Shown here piece by piece: positions 49,815 to 60,600 of a stretch of 64,000 bases of DNA; positions within the stretch are counted from its first letter, which is position 1; each line of letters begins with the position of its first letter. Source of the stretch: Rhodamnia argentea (lineage: Eukaryota > Streptophyta > Magnoliopsida > Myrtales > Myrtaceae). The notes under the pieces were generated by a model. That model saw nothing but the letters and a program-made list of their open reading frames with translations, searched no databases and was not told where the DNA came from. Both the position numbers and the translations under genes were made by a program. The stretch spans positions 33,527,826 to 33,591,825 of the forward strand of contig NC_063150.1 of NCBI RefSeq assembly GCF_020921035.1. The letters run 5' to 3'.

Positions 49815-50375
49815 CGACCCTCTATTTACAGAGTCTTCCACAAGTAATGCCTGAAAGAGTCTTCACATAAAGCAAGAAATTTACGGGGAGGTTCCCAGCT
49901 TTTCGTTGAATAATCAGCAGTTAGCAATAGGCCGACGAGCAATTTGGCTACCGCTTCAAAGTACTTAAGAACAAAGTTGACAGAGGCAGAAGCTTACAAA
50001 GTTGACAGAGGCAGAAGCTTACTTTGGTGAAGAACTTCGAATCCATAGGGGCAGTCTGTTATGTATTCAGCAACCGGCAATGGAGTCCCTCCGCGGTTTC
50101 CGATCCGGCGGTGATCAGGACACTCGTGAAACTTCCTGATAAAGCCGTTCTTGCTTCCAAAGGTTTCGGAACATATCCGTCCATTCCACACTTCATGCAC
50201 TGGTCACGAGTCTCATGAATCACGTCCGCCATCGTGGCCGGGCACGTGCCAATTCGATGCTTTCCATTCGCTACTGAAGTGCAGATACTTCCCCGAGTTG
50301 GATTTTCCGGTTGACGCTTTTCTCCATGTCTCGGAGCTTCAAACCTTCAACAAAGCATTAGCGACCCATCATATG
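49815..50375 (-). pseudogene. Truncated duplicate of the AHK3-like last exon
   Basis: Aligns in the same orientation with 57370-57910, covering the 3' flank, the last exon and about 25 bases of the preceding intron of the kinase gene. Shared blocks include 'ggggaggttcccagctttt', 'gttgacagaggcagaagctt' and 'gttggattttccggttga'. On the minus strand, pieces of the receiver-domain end survive (TMADVIHE-type, [12 protein letters not shown]), but frameshifts break it. Inclusion of intron and flank shows DNA-level duplication, not retroposition. No other kinase exon is nearby. Confidence 0.85.
49973..50022 (+). repeat. 25-bp tandem duplication in the kinase pseudo-exon flank
   Basis: The unit 'aaagttgacagaggcagaag' plus 'cttac' occurs twice back to back. 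The parental locus near 57.53 kb has it once, so the tandem copy arose after the segment was duplicated. Confidence 0.9.
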
Positions 50376-51660
50376 TTTAGGACCTCGCATTGCTTTTCCT
50401 AACACGAAGTCTAATTTTTGGTACGTGGCCCCATTTATAGTCTCGCGAGGCTAGGGTTTACCTGCAGTTACCGTCACTAATACTGGCAGTTTGTCGGAAT
50501 TGATAAAGGTTGTGTGAATGTCCTTTGCTGATTCTGGAAAGAAAGTTCGATGACAACAAATTAATATTTAAAAGATGATACTTTATATATATTGTTTACT
50601 CTTATGTGAATTTGACTGGGCTTAATTTTGATAATGCGGTTCAATTTTCAAAATGAGTTAGGATCGCCAATTTCGAGAATATTGTCCATCCAAATTCCAA
50701 TCGATTCTATTTTTACACCGGTGAAAAGCTTGTGATCCAAATGTTTTGAAAACTAAATAAAGCACATTGTGGATGGCCATTATAAACATAGCCCTGAATT
50801 CGGTACTCTTAGAGTGCAAAACCACGCCGTCAATTCGAATCACTCATTCCTCTAATCGTATGAACATTTATTTATGGAGAGTATTGTTGAAATAGGAAAA
50901 ACCGAGTCCGATTATCGTGCGAAAGATCCTGAGTTCGATTCTTTGCGTGGTTGCTTGTTTCCTTCTTCTTTTTTTAACTTGGATTACGCTCCATTTTTGC
51001 TTGATGCATCTTTTGTTTTTTATTATTTGCCTTTAGATGTTCACCGTCGACGAAGCACAAGGAGGGGCGGGGGATTGGGTTGGGGATGGCATGATCCTGT
51101 CGTCGGCGGGATTGCACCACCACTTAGACTACCACAAGACGGGAAGGTGAAGGCTCCGGAGTCTGTAGCCTCTCTAGACTAAGTGTTCTCTTATCGTTTG
51201 GTTAGAGCTCGTTAGGCAACAATGGCCTATGAATGGAACGGACTGTTTGGGCTTTTGTTTAGCTGTGAACGTTCAGGAATGCTTTTATTTGTCTAGCTGT
51301 GAATGTTTTCATTCTGGAAACATGCCTTGTCTAATTGGGAATGTTTAGGAATGTTTTATTTTGGAAACACCCCTCTCAATCCCTTAATCGATGTGCGCGC
51401 TCATCAATACGATAAGTTAATTTTCGATTTATAGGCCTCGCACGTTCGATGAAAACGTGAGCTATATAACAAATGGGCTTTCGTTGAGCCGCTCTTGAAT
51501 CGGGCATATTTAGCATTACCTGTCATATTCGATTTTTACACCAGCGAAAAGCTTATGATTTGAATGTTCAACTTTCAAAATGCGTTCATCAACGAAAAGC
51601 TTGTCATAAGTATTGAAAACTAATTAGGGCACTTTAAGACCTTATGAATGGTTATTATAA
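50376..51660. other. Intergenic DNA with a diverged duplicated block
   Basis: No gene seen. A block containing 'tttttacacc-g-gaaaagctt-tgat' and 'tattgaaaact' to 'ggccattataaa' occurs at about 50699-50790 and again, diverged, at about 51527-51660. Short frames such as 50874-51182 lack recognisable motifs. Confidence 0.45.
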
Positions 51661-51669
51661 ATAGAGAAA

Positions 51670-53355
51670 ATTATAAATAAGAATCTAAAGTGCTTTTGTT
51701 TTCTCAAATAAGGGCCCGAAGTGAACCTTGCTTTAAATAAGAGAATAAGGGACTGAAGTGTCACTTTTGTTTCAAAGAAGGGCCTGACGAAAGGGTATTT
51801 TTGTCTTTTTCATATTTTTGAATTTTTTTTCTTTTTCCAATTTTCACTTTCCCTTTTCTTTTCTTTCTTTTCTCCTTTTTCTTCTTCCCCTCCACTCCCC
51901 CCACGTCTTCTGCACCTTCTTCAACCCGACGTCTTCTGCAACCTTTCGATGGTCAACCTGACGGAGTACTGCAGGCGGCTGCAGCCGTCGTCAGCCGCGA
52001 CCATGGCGGCGAGGGCATTCGACGCCGGTCCCAGCGAGGACATTGAAGAAGTCGTGACGGAGACGTGGGGGTCGCCGGTCCTAAGGTGGATCTGGTCCTC
52101 GAGGTGAACGAGGGCAGCGCCGGCAACAATGCAAGTGGTCCAGCCGCCGTCGATGCAGAGGAGGCGGATGCGCTTGGCGGCCTCGTCGCAGTGGGACAGC
52201 CATTTCTGCTACCTCTTCACACACTGAACCAGTAAGCTCAAGGCATATGGCAAAAGAATGTCTCGCATTATCACACCACTGAGAGAGAGAAAAGGCAGCC
52301 ATTTTTGCTCGAGCTTGGCGGCTGAGGCCTAGAGGAATCACCGGACGTGGTCGAGAACTTCCTGGTCATGGCCAAATAGATGGGACGTGGTCGAGAACTT
52401 CTCTTGCCTTCGGTCTCGAGTGCGGCTGTGGGACGAGAGCAGATGCGGGAGCGGGAGGATGGACGGCTCACAATACGCGGTGTGGTAGGTGTAGGGGTAG
52501 AGAGTCAGAAGCTATGGTAGTCGGCGGCTCGTGCAATAATAGCTCGGTGGTTCAGGATCAGGAGTGTGGATTTTTACTTTTTTTTGGGCGCTCAGGTTGT
52601 AATTGTATATAACTTTATCGATCAGAACAGCTAGAAAACCAGCGATGACATGAATGCAATACTCTCGAGTTGCAGATTCTGTTCTTGCTCTCATTTTACA
52701 GTTTCTCTTCGATCGAGGGCATGCGTGAACAGATAGATTTTTCTTTGAATTTGTGTTGTAGAACGGAGTTTGATGAACCCCACTCAGAGAACCCTCGAGC
52801 TTACTGGTTCAGAGTGAGAAGAGGTAACAGAAATGGCTGTCCCATCATGAGGCCGCCAAGCGCACCCGCCTCCTCTGCATCGACGGCAGCTGGACCACTT
52901 GCATTGTCTCTGGCGCCGCTCTCGTCTGCCTTGAGAACCAGATCCGCCTTAGGATCGGCGACCCCCACACCTCCATCACGACTTCTTCAACATCCTCGCC
53001 AGGACCGGCGTCGGGGGCATCCTTGCCGCCACGGTCGCGGTGGACGACGGCTCCGGCCGCGTGCTGTACTCTGCCAGGATGACCGGTTGCTGAGACGTGG
53101 GGTTGAAGAAGTTGCAGAAGACGTTGGGGAGGGAGGGAAAAGAAGGAAAAAGAAAAGAAAAGGGAAAAAGAAAAATAGAAAAAGATAAAAAAATTCAAAA
53201 AAGTAAAAAAATAAAAGATAAAAATACCATTCGATCAGATTTTTTTTTAAATAAAAAATATACTTCGAATTTTTATTTAAAATAATATGCATTTTAAATT
53301 TTTATTTGAAAAAATTAGAGATCCTTTAAAGTTCAAACCATTTTGAAATTTTCCC
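51670..53355. mobile_element. Large foldback (Mutator-like) element with captured GC-rich coding-like DNA
   Basis: The arms at about 51840-52250 and 52795-53170 are inverted copies. For example 'gcaagtggtccagc' plus 'gtcgatgcagaggaggcgg' in the left arm is the complement of 'ccgcctcctctgcatcgacg' plus 'gctggaccacttgc' in the right arm. The outer left part has 'agggcccgaagtgaac' and 'gaagggcctga', which link it to the element at 48-49 kb. Both arms encode the same peptide series on opposite strands (AAKR-RLLCIDG, WTTCIV-GAALV, GDPH), matching no family I recognise. The outer limits and target duplication are unresolved. Confidence 0.65.
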
Positions 53356-53360
53356 AAACA

Positions 53361-54281
53361 AAAATACGCATTAACGACCTACCCGTGGAAGTCGTATCGT
53401 GTTGCCAGGTCGGGACTTTGGACGAGGCCATAAAAGTTGAGACAGATCCCGATGGCGGCAAGGCTCCGCGCCGTACAAAGTACGAGGTAGTGACAGCTGG
53501 GGGACCTTGGTTGGACAATTGGGCTATTTGTCGTATTGCTACAGCATTTTGACCATGACCACAGAGTCCTGGATTTCAGTCTTCTTTGGTTGAAAATCGA
53601 CAAGAATTGACCACCCAAAAACGAAGTGACTCGATCGCTATTTATGGTGCACAGAGCGAAAAGATTTTGGAGATTTTTTGAAAAGCTGTTGCGGCTAGTA
53701 TTTCGTAGAGTTTGGAGATTTTTAAATTTTTAAAATGTGCTATAATTGTTTAAAGCCTATTAAATAAACATTCAGTGGGTTGGGTCGAGTCGTTAATTGG
53801 GATGTATGTGGGTCGGGCCTCGGGTTGGGTTGTTCATGCATCTTAGATAACCAACCCATTGAACGCCTTTTTTTAAAGAGACATTACAAAATTCTAGCGC
53901 GTTAAAAAAAAAAAATCTCCGAACTTTACAAAACCTTAGCCACAACAGTGTTTAAAAATTCTCAAAATCTTCTCCATCTGTGCACGATGAATAGAGATTG
54001 AGTCCTTTCATTTTTTTTTTTTGGATCAATTCTTGTCGACTTTCGACTAAGGAAGGTCGCAAGGATTCTGTGGTCATATTCCTAGGCCAAAATGTTGTTG
54101 TAGGGTTACGGTAGATAGCCCAATTGTTCGAGCGGAGTCCGATCGGCCAGTACTATCTCGTTTTACATATGGCGTGGAGCCTCGCCGCCGTGGAGGTCTG
54201 TCAACTTTTCTTGCCTCGTCGAAAGTCCCGGTTTGCCAACGCAATGCGCCTTCACGGCGGTAGGTCGTTAATGCATATTTT
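53361..54281. mobile_element. Third inverted-repeat (foldback) element
   Basis: 'atacgcattaacgacctac' at about 53364 faces 'gtaggtcgttaatgcatat' at about 54260. The arms of about 330-400 bp share 'gggactt-gacgagg', 'caattgggctat', 'tgaccacagagtcct/aggattctgtggtca' and 'tcgacaagaattgac'. The spacer (about 53.70-53.88 kb) contains 'gtgggttgggtcgagtc' and 'gggtcgggcctcgggttggg'. No transposase is visible. Class unknown; possibly Mutator-like or another foldback type. Confidence 0.65.
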
Positions 54282-54431
54282 TCTTCTTGGGCTTTAGATG
54301 TTTCAGGTGGATGGAGAGCCTGGCCCACTGTCCAACTTATTCCTAAACAGTTTCGTATGGACAGAGATGCCCAGAGAACCAGGAGGGCCCCCAACTTGGG
54401 CGAAGGCGAACTCAGTTGCATCACAAGGCAG

Positions 54432-54602
54432 AGGCGATCTAGACTGAGTCTTCCTTATGAATTTAGTCCTTATAGTTGGGAAGACTAGGCGATCTAGACT
54501 AAGTCTTTCTTATTAACATAATCCTTATAGTTGGGAAAGGGGAAGACATAGGCGATCTAGACTAAGTCTTTCTTATTAACTTAGTCCTTATAGTTGGGAA
54601 GG
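54432..54602 (+). repeat. Three-copy tandem repeat, about 55-63 bp units
   Basis: Units start 'aggcgatctagact' at 54432, 54487 and 54550. Each contains 'agtctt-cttat' and 'tccttatagttgggaa'. Copies 2 and 3 are almost identical; copy 1 is shorter. Confidence 0.85.
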
Positions 54603-57320
54603 GGGAAGCCATCTTCCGATATCGTTTGTTGACATGGACGGGCAAGGCGGGAGTGTGTAAGCTCCATAGACTCTGCGTAGGCTCCGTAGGCGTCGAAGTG
54701 GAAACAAGTCATCTTGTTTCCTCAAAAACAGGTTTTGCTAAATTTAAACTGAGAATGATGCGGGCTCGCAGCAACTGCATACAATCGGCCAGGTAATCGT
54801 GGGCGCCTTCGTGGGATCAGGTTTTTCTGCATTATGGTTTTGGTCTTGGGAGTGCTTTCATGCCGAGAGCTTTCGAATCGTTTTTGTGGGTTAGAATCGT
54901 GGTCGTTCTGGGTGCGTCTTGCTTCTGCCTTCCGGTTTCTTTTGTACGTGATTCGGCACCGGCTTCGTGACGAAAGCTGAACTTCGACCTATGGTTCTAA
55001 CGAGACACGATGACATCAATTCACTCCATAGTTGCCCCTCCCACAATGAAGTCCACACCATGTTAGGATAATCCGATGGGAGCAACTCGTCCATAAGCCT
55101 CAATGGTTGAATGTACCAAAAGCGAAGTACCGGCTGCGTCTGACTTGTGATCTGATCCATCTGTTTCGTAGACTCCTATGAGTAGCGTTTTTCCGTGTTA
55201 TGCTCCTGCCGAATCAAATGCGCCTCCACCTAGCTAAATAGTGGTTGTGAGACATGTACAACACTGATAGCATGTTTTTGGAATAACCGTTCCATCCTAG
55301 GAACCAACCAAAGGGAAGTGTATTCTGTTGGTATTTCTGCTCTGTTTGATTACCGTGAAAGAGCTATATTCTACTTCTCCCTTGTTCTGTTCTGTGAGCC
55401 AAACGTTGTGTGAGAACTCAAGAAGGTTTCGACCACACATACAACGTAAAAGCTTCTTGAAACAGTTGCCCGGACACCTTGACCAGCCACTCTAGCACAT
55501 AATCCTTCCACAAATTTTCCTAGGATCACAGCAATAACCGTAAGGATCTGTACTATTGTCCTGTGCTGAAACTTTCCGGTAAGAGCCACATTTGGAACAC
55601 AATGGCCACCTGTCTCGTGCATCGCTAAAAGCACATGAACTGGGTGTGATCCCTTCATCAACCTCCAGATGGTGCATTGCAACAGCTTATGTCTCCTGTA
55701 TTATTTCTCGGACGATGCATCAATGTAGTTCAAAAAATCATATTCACGGGGTTGAGAGCACCCTTCCCTTTCGCAACCTTGTTTAGTCCAGAAAAAGGGG
55801 TTCGCTGTTTGGCTTCATTACTTTGCGCTGTAGGCGGAGAATGGCTAGTAGTGGTGGAGGATCCTTGTCCTGTAGGGAGGTACGACCACACCTACACAGC
55901 AGCACCAAGTGAAATAACACCAGCTATAGAATGCCGACATCACCCAGTAAATGCATTGGAAATGGAAGTTAGGACACTCTAGTAATAACCTCAAGCCACA
56001 AGCAGCAGAGAAATCATCCGATTTAAGACTTTGATTGTCCAATTCGCACCATCCGTCACGTGGATACATCGCCATCACCCAGACTTAATTGTTCTGGATG
56101 CCAAATGTTCCCCCCCCTCAGACGCTCCCAATAATCAATATCTGCATTTCTTTTTAATCTCCGTGGATTAATCTATCTAATCAATCCATTAAGACTTTGA
56201 TTGTCCTGGGATTAGATCTGTACACGTAGAAATCATCTGACGGCGCACGCTGCGCCGTGCAAGGCGATGTCTTTCGGCGTTCCGCGTGAGCATATATGAC
56301 ATGAATTAACCTTGAATGTATTGAGGCATATTGAATTGGGACTAGAAGTACACAAAAACTCGTCCGGTATTTAACATTGAATAGGTGACTGCAGCAGCAA
56401 ACTCAGGCATTTTTCCTTGGGCGCAGTCCTGGCAATAATCAAAAGCGTCGGTTGATATACGAAAAGTTTAGATACAATTTATACGCCGATTTTGCCTAAA
56501 AACTACTGCGAGACCTCAATTTAGAAGACATTCAAATTAAGATGAATGAGGTTTCTACCGTAATTGTTATTATTATGATGTTCTTGTTCACTTTTAAATC
56601 CTAAGTTACATAATTTAAACCCCCAATTTATCTTACTTATGGTCCAATTGGCTCTCTCTTTTCCCTTACAACCCGTAGTATTATTTTCCGTCTTGAAAAA
56701 GAAGAGAACTGACAGATTGTTAAGGGCGTGTTTTAGATCACATCAACTAAATATAAAAATGCACTCTTTTACTTCCTTGTGAGAAATTTAAAATACTGTT
56801 CGAACTTCGAAATATTATTAGTGAATTATATGCGAATCTAAATGTCAACATCTAGTTATTGCGAGAGTCCGGCTATCCGCGTTTACAAAGAAAAAATTTG
56901 CGTGCTTTAGACATTTGAAATTCAGGAGTTCTGAGTTAACGGCAATGTATTCCCAGCGAACTCGAAGACTCGGGCAAGTCCAAATGGGGGCATAAACATG
57001 GAAGTAGACAATGCTATGCTAAGACCGGCAACTCTCATTCTTACATCTGAATCGAACACCATTGTACAATATCTACAGACAGCGGCTGTCCTAAATAAGA
57101 ACAAGATGACTGTGAATGGTGAGTTCACATGAATATGTCTAAGAAATATGATACAATACTGTTGTTGTTGCTATAGTACAATTGATTCTCTTGATTTCCC
57201 GGGACGACTTCTTGTTCGGAATCTGAATCCCTCTGAAGAACTTCTATTTGCTCGACTGCGGATGGCGGTGTCACGCGTGATGATGAGACGGAGCGTGTAA
57301 GGAAAAACAAAGAACAAGCT
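54603..57320. other. Intergenic DNA with no recognised gene
   Basis: Reading frames are short. A minus-strand frame at 55492-55677 gives a Cys-rich 61-aa peptide (CSKCGSYRKVSAQD, YGYCCDP), which I cannot assign. A plus frame at 55677-55982 overlaps it. 54891-55160 minus is likewise unassigned and may belong to an old retroelement. Near 57.1-57.35 kb the sequence is probably past the end of the kinase gene 3' UTR. Confidence 0.4.
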
Positions 57321-57628
57321 TTTGCTATGTATGGACAATCTGTCAAAAACCGATTTTCCAGCAGTAAGGCGTTGCTTTATTTACACACACTTCCACAAGT
57401 AATACCTGAAAAGCTCTTCACAAGAAAGCAAGAAATTACGGGGAGGTTCCCAGCTTTTCTTCGAATAATCAGCAGTCAGCAATACCAATGCACAATTTGG
57501 CTAACACTTCAAAGTATTTAGGAATGAAGTTGACAGAGGCAGAAGCTTACTTTGGTAAAGAACTTATTGAAGCGAAGCTAGAAGAATGGCAGTCCATCAT
57601 GAATTCAGCGACCAGCAATGGAGTCCCT

Positions 57629-60600
57629 TTACAGTTTCCAATTCGGTGCTGATGAGGAAAATCGCGAAACTTCCCGATAAAGTTGTTCTGCTTCGAATGG
57701 CTTCGAGACGTATCCATCCATTCCGCACTTCATGCACCGTTCGTGAGTCGCTTGAATCACATCCGCCGTCATGGCCAAGATGGGGACGTGCCAATTGGAG
57801 ACATCTCCATGCGCTTCTGCAGATACTTCCCCAAGTTGGATTTTCCGGTTGATGCTTTTTTCCATGTCTCGGATTTTTTTTGTAGCTTCAAACCTTCAAG
57901 ACAGCATTCAAGCCATCATTAGATAGAGCAACCTATGTCTACTTCACCTATAACTTAGACCCATGAATGTGTGAAAATCTTACAAAGAGAGCTTGCTCCC
58001 GATGGCCAAAACAGTTTGAATCTAAAAGAAAAATGAAAGAACTAAAGCCTCTGAGACTTCTGGGTAAGTTCAATTTCTAGTCAAGTTTCACTAATCATTT
58101 GCTTGTGAACCAGCATAGAGACGACAACTATGCCATGCCATAAACTGACAGAATCTGTTTTGGTCGTGTAAACTTCTTAAATGTACAACCAGTATAAGAA
58201 TGTGCTTTCAGTATGCAATCATGCTTTTCATGGCACAAAATTTTCAATTGAAATTTCTTAAAAAGAAGAAACGGAGATGGTCCAGCAAAACTAATGGTCC
58301 TCAAAATATTTAGTGTGGATCAAAATCTTGAATTGGCTACGCTGGTGGCCACGCTATCACAAACAAAACCAGCATGGGTGATTGACACCCCAGAACGAAG
58401 CAATGAATTCTTTAAACCAGATTCGACAGGGCCATCTAATAAATAAAAAAAACACACATACCCATCCATTGCCGGCATCTGGATATCCATGAAGCAAGCA
58501 TAGAAGCTGTGTGGCGGCGTAAGCAAACTAATTGCTTCTTTCCCACTTTCTGCGCAGACCACTTCAGCTCCATATCTTTTCAATGCACCCACAGCCACTT
58601 TAAGATTCACCTTATTGTCATCTACGATTAGAATCTTTCTTCCTAGGAGAAGATGCTGCAGAGATAACCTGGAGACTTCGCCATTGCGGCAATTTCCCTT
58701 GTTCCCCACGTTACCCATGGTTCGCTGTAGAGAAGCGGCCACCATACTAGCCCGTAGAGGTTTTATGATGACAGCAGGACTATGAGCACCAGCCATCACA
58801 TTGTTGCTCCGGGTTGGACTAATGGATTTCGCTAAAAGGAAGAGTTTTGGAGGAACCTTTTGTTCTGTACGCCTTAACTGATCAACAAACAGAACTGACA
58901 AATCTAAATCATTGTTCCAGACCTCCTCTTCAACAAGCACCATGTTGATTCTGGGGTTCCTGCTTTTTACTGATGATAAAACTTGATTCAAGTCTGAGAC
59001 GATCTCGACTTGGATTCCAAGCCTCTGGACATGATACTTGGATACTTTGGCCCGGACAGATCTGGGATCCACCACCAATGCACTCATGCCTTCAAACTCC
59101 GAGTTTGCAGAATTGGATTGATTGTTTATTTTCTGGCTCGTGTACTCGTGCAAATCGGAACAGCCATTATTGAAGACTGCCGTGAAGGTAAACGTGGATC
59201 CTACATTCGGTATGCTCACAAATCCAATCTCTCCATTCATGAGTTCAACCAAACACTTGCTTATGCTTAGCCCTATACCAGTCCCTCCATGTGTACGGGA
59301 TATGGAAGGATCAACTTGCATGAAGGGAGTAAAAACACGAGATTGGGCCTCAACTGGGATCCCAACTCCCGTATCCTCAACTGATACAATTAGATTGATG
59401 GGGTGGTAGGTAGACGAAGGGTAAGGACAAACACGTTCTTCTTGGCTAAAGGTCTTGAATGTCGCCCAGCTTAGACGTCTCTCAACAACTTGGAAACCGC
59501 TCAAGGTATTCTTCGACGGTGACTCGGTCTCAACATCTAACGAGTCCATGACCTCTTGAGTAAGATGCACTGTGACAAAGATATGGCCTTTCTCTGTGAA
59601 CTAGATTTATAAACTCATAGTTAGTTTTCTATATAGATGGCCAAAAGATCAAAAGAAACAGTTCAGAAATATTTGCACAGATCCACAAAATTCAGAAGAA
59701 GTTTGACAGAGTGTTATATAGGTTGAAGATTTTTCTAGAGCCAAAAGTTAATCTTGAAATGCTGTAACATGGCCTACAAGATACTTACTTTAATCGAGTT
59801 TCCCATGAGGTTGGTTATGATTTGTCGAAATCTTCCAGGGTCACCAATTAACTTCTCAGGAACCCGATCGGAAATGAAAACAGCCAACTGCAGATTTTTA
59901 GAAATCGAAATGTCATCTGTGAGACTAGCACCAACCTGACATTGTTAAGAAGTACAGCTATGATTCTAGAAGATGATTGATACCTCCACTCCTTTTTCCT
60001 GGGCCTTCCCAGAAAAGAGGGACAATACATCATCGAGTATTGCCCGCAGATCAAATTGTACCGCCTCAAGTTCAAGTTTACCAGAGTCAATCTTTGCTTG
60101 GTCCAAAACCTTAGTTATAAGTGAGACCAGAGCTTTTCCACTGGCCTGGGCAGTTCTGACATAATCCTGTTGAGTCACATCTAGATCCGTGTCCATCAAC
60201 ATATGCAACATTCCTGATAAATTAACAGAACTTTTAAATTTGTGGCAGAACAAGATCATAGGAAAGTCACACTATTTTCCAAGAATTCACAGGAAACTCT
60301 GAATGCGGAACAGATTAATCCGGTATACTCACCTAAAACACCATTCATCGGAGTTCTAATTTCGTGGGAAACAGTGGCAAGGAACTGAAAAATGCATAGG
60401 ACAATGTTAGGCAACAGACACATCCATGTAATGTAAAAACTGAGCTTATATGAAGCATGAAAAACATGAAAACCTGAGACTTTGCTACGTCAGCTGCCTC
60501 GGCCTGCTTTTTGAGCTCCGTCATTTTATGGAAGTCATCTTCGACTTTGGCAATCCTATTTACTGTTGCATAGAATATATGCCCAATGAGCATCGCAATC

